Assembly: GCA_030425205.1 (NCBI GenBank)
Contig: JAUIAP010000030.1
Location: 1 to 64,000 of the forward strand
Direction of reading: 5' to 3'
Source: Anaerolineae bacterium
Lineage (GTDB): Bacteria > Chloroflexota > Anaerolineae > Promineifilales > Promineifilaceae
DNA length: 64,000 nt
Positions 26,287-34,299 of this stretch are shown here, one piece after another. The notes beneath the pieces were generated by a model. The model made no database searches. It saw nothing but the letters and a program-made list of their open reading frames with translations, and was not told the origin of the DNA. Both the position numbers and the translations under genes were made by a program. How positions within the stretch are numbered: the stretch's first letter is position 1; every line of letters begins with the position of its first letter.

Positions 26287-27625
26287 GACGATTGGCACGC
26301 TTAATTGGCGCGCTGAACAGTATGCTGTTTACCGTTCTCTGTTCCCTGATCCCCTAACGGTTCTGCACAGAGCGTTCGGCTTGGTGCTGCTGATCGGCAC
26401 GCTGCGCTTTATGGCACGCGGTTGGATTGAGACGTTCTATCTGATCCCGCAATTTCACTTCTCGTTTGTGTCATGGGCAAGGCCGTTGCCAGCGGTGGGC
26501 ATGTGGGCTGTTTTTGTCGGGATGGCGATTGCAGCCATGTGTATCATGGTCGGCTGGCGCACAAAATGGGCGTTGGCGACCTTCTTTTTGCTGTTCACCT
26601 ATGTTGAGCTACTCGACAAAACCTACTATCTCAACCACTACTATCTCGTCTCCTGCCTCTGCTTTTTACTCTTTTGGTTGCCAAATAACCCGCACGCAAT
26701 TCTGCTGACGCGCTGCTATCTTGTTCTCGTCTACTTTTTTGCAGGGATCGCCAAACTCAACGCCGACTGGTTGCTACATGCCCAACCGCTGCGGATCTGG
26801 CTCCCCGCCAACGCGCATCTGCCAATCATCGGCTGGCTGCTCGATTACACGTGGGTCGCCTATCTCTTTAGCTGGGGCGGCGCACTCTTCGATCTAACGA
26901 TAGGCTTCTTCCTCTGCAACAAACGCACGCGTCCCTATGCGTTTGCCGCACTCGTCATATTTCATCTGCTCACAGGCTGGCTCTTCCAAATTGGTATGTT
27001 TCCGTTCATTATGATCGCCTGTGCGCTTGTTTTCTTTGACTGGAATATGCTGGCTTCTGAATCTGTTTTAAGTAAGCGTCTAAAATCAACTTGGATGTTT
27101 CGGGAAATCCAATTCCCGAAACACGCACCGACAAAGTGCGAGTTAATAAGTAGTCGGTTACTAAGTTTGTTGGGAAACGTGGTGCGTGGTGCGTATTCGC
27201 AGATGAGCACATACCGCGTAAACTCCATCGTCCCAAGTCAACACATCGCTACAATCGTCATCTCGCTCTTCTTCATCGCGCAAATCGTCGTGCCGCTGCG
27301 CCACATTGCTTATGCGGGCGATGTCAACTGGACGGGCGCGGGTGAGCGATTTGCATGGCGTGTGATGGTGGTTGACAAGGCGGGCATGGCATTTTTTGAG
27401 CTGACAGAGCGTGAGACGGGGCGGCAATTTTCGGCCGATCCTCATGCCTACCTCACCCCCCAGCAGGTCATGCAAATGTCATTCCAACCCGATATGCTCG
27501 TGCAGTTTGCCCACTTTTTAGGCGAAAAGTACAACGCAGAGGTGCGCGTTGAGGCGTATGTTTCCATCAATGGTCGGTCGAGTCGCCTGCTGCTCGACCC
27601 AACCGTTGACTTGACGCAAGAGTAA
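26270..27625 (+). CDS. HTTM-domain membrane protein (vitamin K-dependent gamma-carboxylase-like)
   Basis: The 451-residue protein overlaps the imelysin gene by 17 bp. It shows the HTTM pattern: a first helix after YRSLFPDPLTVLHRAFGL, DKTYYLNHYYLVSC with family histidines, four or more helices, GMFPFIMIACALVFF, and a soluble C-terminal part (about 330-451). HTTM proteins are homologous to vitamin K-dependent gamma-carboxylases, but the bacterial reaction is unclear. Residues 276-308 come from an inserted palindromic repeat that stays in frame and lengthens the linker between membrane and soluble parts. It ends the imelysin/oxidoreductase cluster. Confidence 0.85.
   Translation: MQTGIKTIGTLNWRAEQYAVYRSLFPDPLTVLHRAFGLVLLIGTLRFMARGWIETFYLIPQFHFSFVSWARPLPAVGMWAVFVGMAIAAMCIMVGWRTKWALATFFLLFTYVELLDKTYYLNHYYLVSCLCFLLFWLPNNPHAILLTRCYLVLVYFFAGIAKLNADWLLHAQPLRIWLPANAHLPIIGWLLDYTWVAYLFSWGGALFDLTIGFFLCNKRTRPYAFAALVIFHLLTGWLFQIGMFPFIMIACALVFFDWNMLASESVLSKRLKSTWMFREIQFPKHAPTKCELISSRLLSLLGNVVRGAYSQMSTYRVNSIVPSQHIATIVISLFFIAQIVVPLRHIAYAGDVNWTGAGERFAWRVMVVDKAGMAFFELTERETGRQFSADPHAYLTPQQVMQMSFQPDMLVQFAHFLGEKYNAEVRVEAYVSINGRSSRLLLDPTVDLTQE
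27097..27194. repeat. GTTTCGGGAA palindrome plus CGTGGTGCGT tract inside the HTTM gene
   Basis: GTTTCGGGAA (27097-27106) pairs with TTCCCGAAAC (27113-27122), and CGTGGTGCGTGGTGCGT follows at 27178-27194. Both parts match the composite element at 29434-29592 and the hairpins near 38214-38278. The reading frame is preserved through the insertion. Confidence 0.75.
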
Positions 27626-27742
27626 TGGGAAACCAACCACAAAATGCATGACTACGGTGTGCGACACGCAGATCACAACTGCTTGAATTGTCCATCCATT
27701 TCCTCTATAGTCACTTTCCAAACCTATAAAAGAGAATCACAA

Positions 27743-29422
27743 ATGAGTCAACAAGTTATCTTCTCCATGTACCGCGTGAGTCGGCGTTACCCACCGGGCA
27801 AAGAAGTCATTAAAGATATTTCCCTTTCCTTTTTCTATGGTGCAAAGATCGGCGTGATCGGCCCCAATGGGGCGGGTAAATCCACCGTTCTCAAAATCAT
27901 TGCGGGGCTCGACACCGATTATCAAGGCGAACTCTCTCGCTCACCCGGCTATACGGTCGGCTATCTGGCGCAAGAGCCAGAGCCAGACGACAGCAAAACA
28001 GTGCGTCAGGTCGTCGAAGAAGCCGTCCAACCAATCATCGACGCGCTGGCTGAGTTTGACCAGATCAACGAGGCACTCGGTACGGTCAGCGACATGGATG
28101 AGATGGAAAAGCTGCTCGAACGACAGGGCAAAGTACAAGATCAACTTGACGCAAGCAATGCGTGGGACATCGACAGCCGCTTGGATTTGGCAATGGATGC
28201 GTTGCGCTGCCCGCCAGCCGATACGCCCGTCAGCGTTATCTCTGGTGGTGAGCGGCGTCGCGTCGCCTTGACCCGCCTACTGCTCATGCAACCCGACATC
28301 CTGCTGCTCGATGAGCCAACCAACCACCTCGACGCCGAATCGGTCGCATGGCTCGAAAAACATCTCCAAGAATATCAGGGAACCGTGATCGCCGTTACGC
28401 ATGATCGCTACTTCCTCGACAACGTGGCGGGCTGGATCTTAGAGCTTGATCGTGGGCGTGGTATTCCATGGAAGGGCAACTACTCCTCATGGCTTGAACA
28501 GCGACAGGCTCGACTGGCACAAGAGGAAAAGAGCGAATCATTACGCCAAAAAACGTTGCAAAAAGAGTTGGAGTGGATTCGCCTCACCCCGAAAGGACAA
28601 CAGGCGAAAAGCAAGGCACGTATCGCCGCCTATTCACAATTGGTCAGCGAAGGGGGCAGCGGTCGTCAGCGCGATCTTGAAATTTATATCCCTGCGGGGC
28701 CACGCTTGGGCAATCTCGTCATTGAGGCCAAAGATGTTGCGAAGGCTTACGATGATCGTCTGCTCTATGAGGGGCTAACATTTGATGTGCCGGCGGGAGC
28801 GATTGTCGGCGTTATCGGGCCAAATGGGGCGGGTAAGACAACACTCTTCCGCATGATCGTCGGACAGGAGGAGCCAGACGCAGGGACATTGCAAGTGGGT
28901 CAATCGGTGCAGTTGGCCTATGTCGACCAGAGTCGCGATACGCTGGAATCAGACGCTACCGTTTGGGAAGAGATCTCCGCAGGTGAAGAACAGTTGCAAC
29001 TGGGCGACCGCAGCGTCAACTCACGCGCCTACGTCTCGCGCTTCAACTTTAGCGGAGGCGACCAGCAAAAGAAGGTCGGTGCGCTCTCGGGCGGTGAACG
29101 CAACCGTGTGCATCTGGCAAAAATGCTTAAATCGGGTGCCAACGTCCTGCTGCTCGATGAGCCGACCAACGATCTCGATGTCGATACACTGCGTGCGCTT
29201 GAAGAAGGGTTACTCAACTTTGGCGGATCGGCCGTTATCATTTCGCATGATCGCTGGTTCCTCGACCGAGTGGCGACGCACATCTTGGCGTTTGAAGGGG
29301 AAAGCAGCGTGATGTGGTATCCGGGTAACTACAGCGACTATGAAGAAGATCGCCAGCAACGACTTGGTGCAGACGCGGATCGGCCGCATCGCATCACCTA
29401 TCGCAAGCTGCGGCGAGATTAG
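27743..29422 (+). CDS. ettA: energy-dependent translational throttle protein EttA (ABC-F)
   Basis: The 559-residue product is close to the usual EttA length. It has two ABC domains with Walker A GPNGAGKST and GPNGAGKTT, signatures SGGERRRVAL and SGGERNRVHL, and Walker B LLLDEPTNHLD and LLLDEPTNDLD. The EttA arm and linker (GKVQDQLDASNAWDIDSRL) lie between. EttA binds the ribosomal E site and gates entry into elongation according to ATP/ADP. I start at the ATG at 27743; the frame extends upstream, but MSQQVIFSMYRVSR is the conserved start. The gene is nearly free of the TCGGCCGA octamer (only an ATCGGCCGC variant near its end), unlike its neighbours. Confidence 0.96.
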   Translation: MSQQVIFSMYRVSRRYPPGKEVIKDISLSFFYGAKIGVIGPNGAGKSTVLKIIAGLDTDYQGELSRSPGYTVGYLAQEPEPDDSKTVRQVVEEAVQPIIDALAEFDQINEALGTVSDMDEMEKLLERQGKVQDQLDASNAWDIDSRLDLAMDALRCPPADTPVSVISGGERRRVALTRLLLMQPDILLLDEPTNHLDAESVAWLEKHLQEYQGTVIAVTHDRYFLDNVAGWILELDRGRGIPWKGNYSSWLEQRQARLAQEEKSESLRQKTLQKELEWIRLTPKGQQAKSKARIAAYSQLVSEGGSGRQRDLEIYIPAGPRLGNLVIEAKDVAKAYDDRLLYEGLTFDVPAGAIVGVIGPNGAGKTTLFRMIVGQEEPDAGTLQVGQSVQLAYVDQSRDTLESDATVWEEISAGEEQLQLGDRSVNSRAYVSRFNFSGGDQQKKVGALSGGERNRVHLAKMLKSGANVLLLDEPTNDLDVDTLRALEEGLLNFGGSAVIISHDRWFLDRVATHILAFEGESSVMWYPGNYSDYEEDRQQRLGADADRPHRITYRKLRRD

Positions 29423-29433
29423 AGACGATTAGG

Positions 29434-29592
29434 GTGTTTCGGGAAGCTGTTCGTGTCTTTAGGTTTTCGCTACGATGAAAACGTGGTGCGTGATGCGTGG
29501 TGCATGAGCTGAATACGTATCACGCACCACGCACCACGCACTACGCAGGCGAATCCTTCGTGACACGAACTGAAATTCATTTCCCGAAACAC
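29434..29592. mobile_element. 159-bp MITE-like composite palindrome
   Basis: Nested inverted repeats span the gap: GTGTTTCGGGAA (29434-29445) with TTCCCGAAACAC (29581-29592); GTTCGTGTC (29449-29457) with GACACGAAC (29562-29570); and an inner tract GTGGTGCGTGATGCGTGG facing CACGCACCACGCACCACG. There is no ORF. The middle pair and flanks recur at 54809-55006 and partly at 19281-19361. A non-autonomous mobile element is the simplest reading; no matching transposase is in the window. Confidence 0.65.
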
Positions 29593-29698
29593 ACAACCAT
29601 TCATCTGGGTCGTTATTTGTACCCGCCCACACCAATGCCTGACGGTATGTCTCATGTGAAGCGTGTATAATCTCGCCAACAACGATAAAGGACACCTT

Positions 29699-31105
29699 AT
29701 GCAAATCACCTTTCATGGAGCCGCACGCACAGTTACCGGATCGCAACACCTCGTCGAAGTCAATGGCATAAAAATTCTCCTCGATTGTGGGCTGTTTCAG
29801 GGCAGCCGCAATGAGACATTTACGCGCAATAAAGAGTTGCCGTTTGATGCGAGCGAGATCGACGTGATGGTGCTTTCCCACGCCCACATCGACCACTGCG
29901 GGAATATACCGAACCTCGTCAAGAGCGGTTTTCGCGGCGACATCGTCTGCACCTATGCAACCCGAGATTTATGCGCGATTATGTTGCGAGACAGCGCAAA
30001 AATTCAGGAATATGATGTCGAATATCTGAACAGAAAGCGACGCAAGCGCGGCGAAGAGATGCTTGAGCCGATCTACTCGCAGGAAGATGCGCTGGAATCG
30101 ATGAAGTATTTCTTGGGGATTGCGTATGAGAGAGAGCGCAAAATTGCGCCGGGTGTCTGGCTGACGTTTTACGATGCGGGGCATATTTTGGGTTCGGCGA
30201 TTGTCGTGCTGGATATTGAGGATGAGAGCGGCAAGAAAGCCAAGCGGCTCGTCTTTTCGGGGGATGTGGGCAGACCAAATCGGCCGATTTTGCGCGACCC
30301 AACCATCATCGATAACACCGATATTCTGATCATCGAAAGCACCTATGGCAACCGCGACCACAAACACGACGCCATCAGTGACGCCGAACTGCGCGACGCG
30401 ATCAACTCGACCGCATCACGCAACGGGAAACTGATTGTGCCTGCGTTTGCCGTCGGCCGAACGCAAGAGCTGGTCTATCGCATCCACCGCTTAATCGAAG
30501 CACAAGAGATCCCCAATCACATCCCAATCTACGTCGATAGCCCCCTTGCCATCAATGCAACCGATGTCTATCGTCTCCATCCCGAAGGGTATGACGAGGA
30601 GCTATTCCAGTTCATGCTCAACGTGCGCGGCAACGATCCGTTCGGTTTTGACCGCATGACGTACACGCGCTCGGTTGAACAATCAAAGTCGCTCAACTTT
30701 ATCGACGGTTCGGCCGTCATCATCAGCGCAAGCGGCATGGCGGAAAGTGGGCGCATTTTGCATCATCTCAAGAACAACATTGAAGATCCGCGCAACACCA
30801 TCTTGATCGTCGGCTGGACGGCGTATCATACGCTCGGCCGACGCATTGCCGACCGTCATCCAGAGGTCAAAATCTTTGGAGAACCGTACAAATTACGCGC
30901 TCAAGTCAAGACAATCAACGGCTTTTCTGCCCATGCCGACCGCAGTGAACTGCTCGACTGGATTAGCGGCTTTAACAAACCGCCACAGCAGACCTATATC
31001 GTGCATGGGGATGAAGAGGTGTCGCTTGACTTCGCCGAGACGTTGCGCAAGCGCAATTTGCCTGACGTGCATGTGCCACATTTGCATCAATCGTTTAAGG
31101 CTTAG
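29699..31105 (+). CDS. MBL-fold beta-CASP RNA-processing nuclease
   Basis: The 468-residue protein starts at the ATG at 29699 (ribosome site AAAGGA). Zinc ligands appear as SHAHIDHCG (HxHxDH) with a later VFSGDVGRPN. The beta-CASP motifs follow: ESTYGNRDH, then ISASGMAESGRILHHL (motif B), then NGFSAHADRSELLDWI (motif C, with His). It matches the YSH1/CPSF73-like metallohydrolases of bacteria, which cut RNA by endonuclease action; RNase J is less likely because of the length and motif set. It is followed by two small DUF genes on the same strand. Confidence 0.9.
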   Translation: MQITFHGAARTVTGSQHLVEVNGIKILLDCGLFQGSRNETFTRNKELPFDASEIDVMVLSHAHIDHCGNIPNLVKSGFRGDIVCTYATRDLCAIMLRDSAKIQEYDVEYLNRKRRKRGEEMLEPIYSQEDALESMKYFLGIAYERERKIAPGVWLTFYDAGHILGSAIVVLDIEDESGKKAKRLVFSGDVGRPNRPILRDPTIIDNTDILIIESTYGNRDHKHDAISDAELRDAINSTASRNGKLIVPAFAVGRTQELVYRIHRLIEAQEIPNHIPIYVDSPLAINATDVYRLHPEGYDEELFQFMLNVRGNDPFGFDRMTYTRSVEQSKSLNFIDGSAVIISASGMAESGRILHHLKNNIEDPRNTILIVGWTAYHTLGRRIADRHPEVKIFGEPYKLRAQVKTINGFSAHADRSELLDWISGFNKPPQQTYIVHGDEEVSLDFAETLRKRNLPDVHVPHLHQSFKA

Positions 31106-31119
31106 CAGGACGTTTCCAG

Positions 31120-31641
31120 ATGACCCAACTTGAACATTTTCGCCAACAGATCGATCAATATTTTGCCACCAGTGGCGATTCACCACTTGAACCAGCACAA
31201 CAGCGCGACTTTGCGGGATTAAACTACTACCCTGAGTCGAGCGATTTTGTTTTCGAGGTTGAATTGGAGCCGCCGACAGATACGACCCCGTATATCGCGC
31301 CAACTTCGACAGGGGATGAGGTGCGCTTCGAGCGGATTGGGCGTTTCTCGTTTGAAGTTGGCGGGGAAATCGTCACGCTGGTTGTGCTGGGGTCGGGCGC
31401 AGGGGATATGTTTATTCCGTTTCGTGATGCAACCAGCGGCAAGACGACTTATGGGGCGGGACGCTATTTGGACGACCATCGCTATGGGGTGACGCACTTG
31501 GGGGATAAACGTTATCGACTCGATTTCAATTTTGCCTACAACCCGACGTGTGCCTATTCGCCGTACTACAGTTGCCCGTTGCCGCCACGTGAGAATTGGT
31601 TGTCGGTTGCGCTTGAGGCGGGTGAGATGGCCTATCCATAG
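31120..31641 (+). CDS. DUF1684 domain protein
   Basis: The 173-residue protein matches DUF1684. It has an ordered set of beta-strands, GAGRYLD, and the diagnostic end YRLDFNFAYNPTCAYSPYYSC followed by PLPPRENWLSVALEAGE. No signal peptide is seen and no catalytic function is established for the family. It follows the nuclease gene by 14 bp and is probably in the same transcript. Confidence 0.85.
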   Translation: MTQLEHFRQQIDQYFATSGDSPLEPAQQRDFAGLNYYPESSDFVFEVELEPPTDTTPYIAPTSTGDEVRFERIGRFSFEVGGEIVTLVVLGSGAGDMFIPFRDATSGKTTYGAGRYLDDHRYGVTHLGDKRYRLDFNFAYNPTCAYSPYYSCPLPPRENWLSVALEAGEMAYP

Positions 31642-31668
31642 CGCAATTTTAGCTTTGGGGCTGCTTTT

Positions 31669-31872
31669 GTGAAACAACCCATTATCGCATTCACACAAGA
31701 TTTGGAAGGTGTTTGGCAGGCGCAGTTAGCGTGCCGTCATGTCCAGCACGTGCGTCATAATCCACCGCTGACCAATCGGCCGTGGGTGTTGACAGAAAAG
31801 GGAAGAGAATCGTTTGTTGGGTTTGAGTTGGATTGTAAAAAATGTGATGAGGGAAGTTCGGCCGATTTTTAA
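31669..31872 (+). CDS. DUF3565 domain protein
   Basis: This 67-residue protein matches DUF3565. It has IIAFTQDLEGVWQAQLACRH, then QHVRHNPPLTNRPWVLTEKG, and a final CKKC. Conserved Cys/His residues (CRHVQH and CKKC) suggest a small zinc-binding fold, by inference. The start is GTG at 31669, 27 bp after the DUF1684 stop. Its C-terminus (GSSADF) is encoded by a TCGGCCGAT octamer. Confidence 0.85.
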   Translation: MKQPIIAFTQDLEGVWQAQLACRHVQHVRHNPPLTNRPWVLTEKGRESFVGFELDCKKCDEGSSADF

Positions 31873-31923
31873 CCCGTCCACCAGCCAATTGCATACCCCT
31901 GATCTACCGCTACAATCCCCACC

Positions 31924-32625
31924 GTGATACAAATTGCAGGATTGACGAAACGATATGGCCTCAATATGGTGCTGCGCGGCGTGGATTTACACGTCAGGCA
32001 GGGCGAATTTGTCACGCTGGTTGGGGCAAATGGGGCGGGAAAATCGACCCTGCTGCGGATCGTGGCGACGCTGGCACAACCGACAGATGGCGTGGTCAAG
32101 GTGGGGGGGTGGCCGTTGCCCGCACGGGCGGAGATGGTGCGGCCACACATTGGCTTGGTGTCGCATCAGTCGCTGGTGTATGGGGATTTATCGGCCGAAA
32201 ATAACCTCACCTTTTTCGCCAAACTATATGACCTAGACGATATTCCCAAGCGTGTCACCGCAGCCCTCGACCGTGTCGGCCTCAAACTGCGCCGCCGTGA
32301 CCCCGTGCGCACCTTCTCACGCGGGATGCTGCAACGCCTCACCATCGCCCGCGCCACCCTGCACCAACCCGACATTCTGCTGCTCGATGAGCCATACACA
32401 GGTCTCGATCAAGATGCCAGCGCATTGCTCGACGAACTTCTCCAACGCGAACACGACGACGGGCGCACCATCTTCATGATCACGCACGATCTTTTGCGCG
32501 GATATCGGCTTTGTGATCGCGCCTTGATCTTGGTCAAAGGCAAAATCAGCCGCGTTGTCGAACGAAACGAACTCGATGGGTCGGGATTCTTGGCGTTGTA
32601 TCAGGATTCTTTGCGGGGGGGATAA
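31924..32625 (+). CDS. ccmA: heme exporter ATP-binding protein CcmA
   Basis: The 233-residue ABC ATPase shows Walker A GANGAGKST, a signature FSRGMLQRLTIAR in place of LSGGQ (typical of CcmA), and Walker B ILLLDEPYTGLD. It begins with GTG at 31924. CcmA drives release of heme-loaded CcmE from the CcmABCD complex in System I cytochrome c maturation. ccmB starts two bases after its stop. Confidence 0.92.
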   Translation: MIQIAGLTKRYGLNMVLRGVDLHVRQGEFVTLVGANGAGKSTLLRIVATLAQPTDGVVKVGGWPLPARAEMVRPHIGLVSHQSLVYGDLSAENNLTFFAKLYDLDDIPKRVTAALDRVGLKLRRRDPVRTFSRGMLQRLTIARATLHQPDILLLDEPYTGLDQDASALLDELLQREHDDGRTIFMITHDLLRGYRLCDRALILVKGKISRVVERNELDGSGFLALYQDSLRGG

Positions 32626-32627
32626 CC

Positions 32628-33299
32628 ATGAACTTCAAACAGATCCAAGCCATCATCTGGAAAGATTGGCTACTTGAGCGCACGACCAAACAGTCGATCA
32701 GTTCGATGCTGATTTTCGGCCTGATTGTCATCGTAACCTTTAGCTTTGCGCAAGACCCGTTTTCCAACAAGGCGAACGAAGTGTCGATGGGATTGATGTG
32801 GACGACGGTCTGGCTGATGGGGACATTGGGGGTCAATCGCACATTTTCGGCCGAAATTGAATCCCGCGCCCTCGATGCCATCCTGATCTCGCCCATCTCC
32901 CGCCCTGCCCTCTATTTTGGCAAGCTGATTAGCCTCTTCCTCACCCTCGCCGCCACTGAATTGCTGCTGCTGCCGCTCTTTACGATCTTCTTTAATCGTC
33001 CCTTTCTGCGTCCCGCTGTCATCGGCATTTTGCTGCTCGGCACGCTCGGCTATGTCTCGGCGGGGGTCTTTGTCGGCTCGATGGCGGTCCAAACCCGTGC
33101 CAGCTATCTGTTGATTCCCATTTTGATGTTGCCGTTGACCCTACCAATTGTGTTGGCGGCGGCGGTCGCATCGGCCGAAATTATCCAGCCCGTTCCCAAT
33201 TGGGAAGCCGCCGCGCCCCGTCTGCTCTACGTCCTCATCTACGATCTACTCATGTTTATCATTGGCTACTTGTTCTATAATTATGTCGTTGAAGAATGA
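32628..33299 (+). CDS. ccmB: heme exporter permease CcmB
   Basis: The 223-residue protein has six hydrophobic helices. It opens with a cytosolic IWKDWLLERTTKQSISSMLIF, carries ESRALDAILISPISRPALYFGKL between helices two and three, and holds LLIPILMLPLTLPIVLAAA, all typical of CcmB. It forms the ABC permease with CcmA. Order and strand (ccmA-ccmB-ccmC-ccmD) support an operon, with a 72-bp gap before ccmC. Confidence 0.92.
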   Translation: MNFKQIQAIIWKDWLLERTTKQSISSMLIFGLIVIVTFSFAQDPFSNKANEVSMGLMWTTVWLMGTLGVNRTFSAEIESRALDAILISPISRPALYFGKLISLFLTLAATELLLLPLFTIFFNRPFLRPAVIGILLLGTLGYVSAGVFVGSMAVQTRASYLLIPILMLPLTLPIVLAAAVASAEIIQPVPNWEAAAPRLLYVLIYDLLMFIIGYLFYNYVVEE

Positions 33300-33371
33300 G
33301 TTCAGTAGAGATTGCAGTAAACAGTTGGCAGTGATGAATTCTGTTGATTGTGTACTGTTCACTCATAACAG

Positions 33372-34109
33372 ATGTCAAAACTAAACCGCCGCATAAAAAT
33401 CTTAAACTATCTCTCCCTCGCAATGCTCACCGTGCTGCTTTATATGATCTTCTTCTATGCACCACCTGAACGCACGATGGGCAACATGTATCGCTTTCTC
33501 TACTTCCACGTCGGTTCCGCATGGCCGGCGGCCGTCAGCTTTTTTGTCGCATTGCTCGCGGGACTTGCCTATCTCAAAACACGCAAAAACAAGTGGGACA
33601 TCATCAGTATGGCATCTGTCGAGATCGGCCTTGTCCTATTCACAATGACAATCGTATCTGGTTCGATATGGGGTCGCCCGGCATGGAATACGTGGTGGGA
33701 ATGGACACCCCGCCTGATTGGGGTCACGATTGTTTGGCTCGCCTATGTGGGCTATTTTGTCCTGCGCGGCGCGATTGATGAACCAGAAAAACGCGCACGT
33801 TTTGCCGCCATTTATGTGATTGCCGCATTTCCAACCGTGATCGTGACCTTTTTGAGCATTCGTTTTTTCCGCGATTTACATCCCGTGCTCGTCGGTGGGG
33901 CAACAGAAGCGGTCACATCGGCCGGTGCAGCGCAAGGGGAGTCTGACTTCGGTGGAGGTATCAACTCCGCCAAAATGGGCATTACGCTCACCTACTCCTT
34001 TTTTGTCTTTACCGTCATCTATGTGACATGGCTTGCCAACCGCTACCGTCTCGAACTGCTGCGTCAGCGCGTCGATGGGATGAAGGCGCGCATGTTAGCG
34101 CGGCTCTAA
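33372..34109 (+). CDS. ccmC: heme-handling protein CcmC
   Basis: The 245-residue membrane protein has six helices and the tryptophan-rich WWD-like segment GRPAWNTWWEWTPRLIG. Conserved histidines flank it: YFHVGSAW before it and DLHPV after it. CcmC delivers heme to CcmE. The gene lies in order after ccmB and is followed six bp later by a small ccmD-like frame. Confidence 0.92.
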   Translation: MSKLNRRIKILNYLSLAMLTVLLYMIFFYAPPERTMGNMYRFLYFHVGSAWPAAVSFFVALLAGLAYLKTRKNKWDIISMASVEIGLVLFTMTIVSGSIWGRPAWNTWWEWTPRLIGVTIVWLAYVGYFVLRGAIDEPEKRARFAAIYVIAAFPTVIVTFLSIRFFRDLHPVLVGGATEAVTSAGAAQGESDFGGGINSAKMGITLTYSFFVFTVIYVTWLANRYRLELLRQRVDGMKARMLARL

Positions 34110-34115
34110 ACTCAA

Positions 34116-34295
34116 ATGTTATTTTCATTACTGCTGCAAACTGACCCTGATCAATTTAACGATTTTTTGCTGCTCGGCTATGTCGTTCTCGGCATCATTG
34201 CGGTTAGCTATATCGCCTATCTCTACAATCAACAGCGTAACATCCAAAAGGATTTGGAGTTGATGGAACAGTTGCTCGAAGACGAGGAACAGTAG
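34116..34295 (+). CDS. ccmD: CcmD-like small membrane protein, 59 residues
   Basis: The frame runs from ATG at 34116 to TAG at 34293-34295. It encodes MLFSLLLQTDPDQFNDF, one membrane helix (LLLGYVVLGIIAVSYIAYLY), then a basic-to-acidic helical tail (NQQRNIQKDLELMEQLLEDEE). Size, one helix, charged C-terminal coil and position after ccmC match CcmD, which holds CcmE with the CcmABC complex. It meets the alkC gene tail to tail with four bases between. Confidence 0.8.
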   Translation: MLFSLLLQTDPDQFNDFLLLGYVVLGIIAVSYIAYLYNQQRNIQKDLELMEQLLEDEEQ

Positions 34296-34299
34296 ATAG

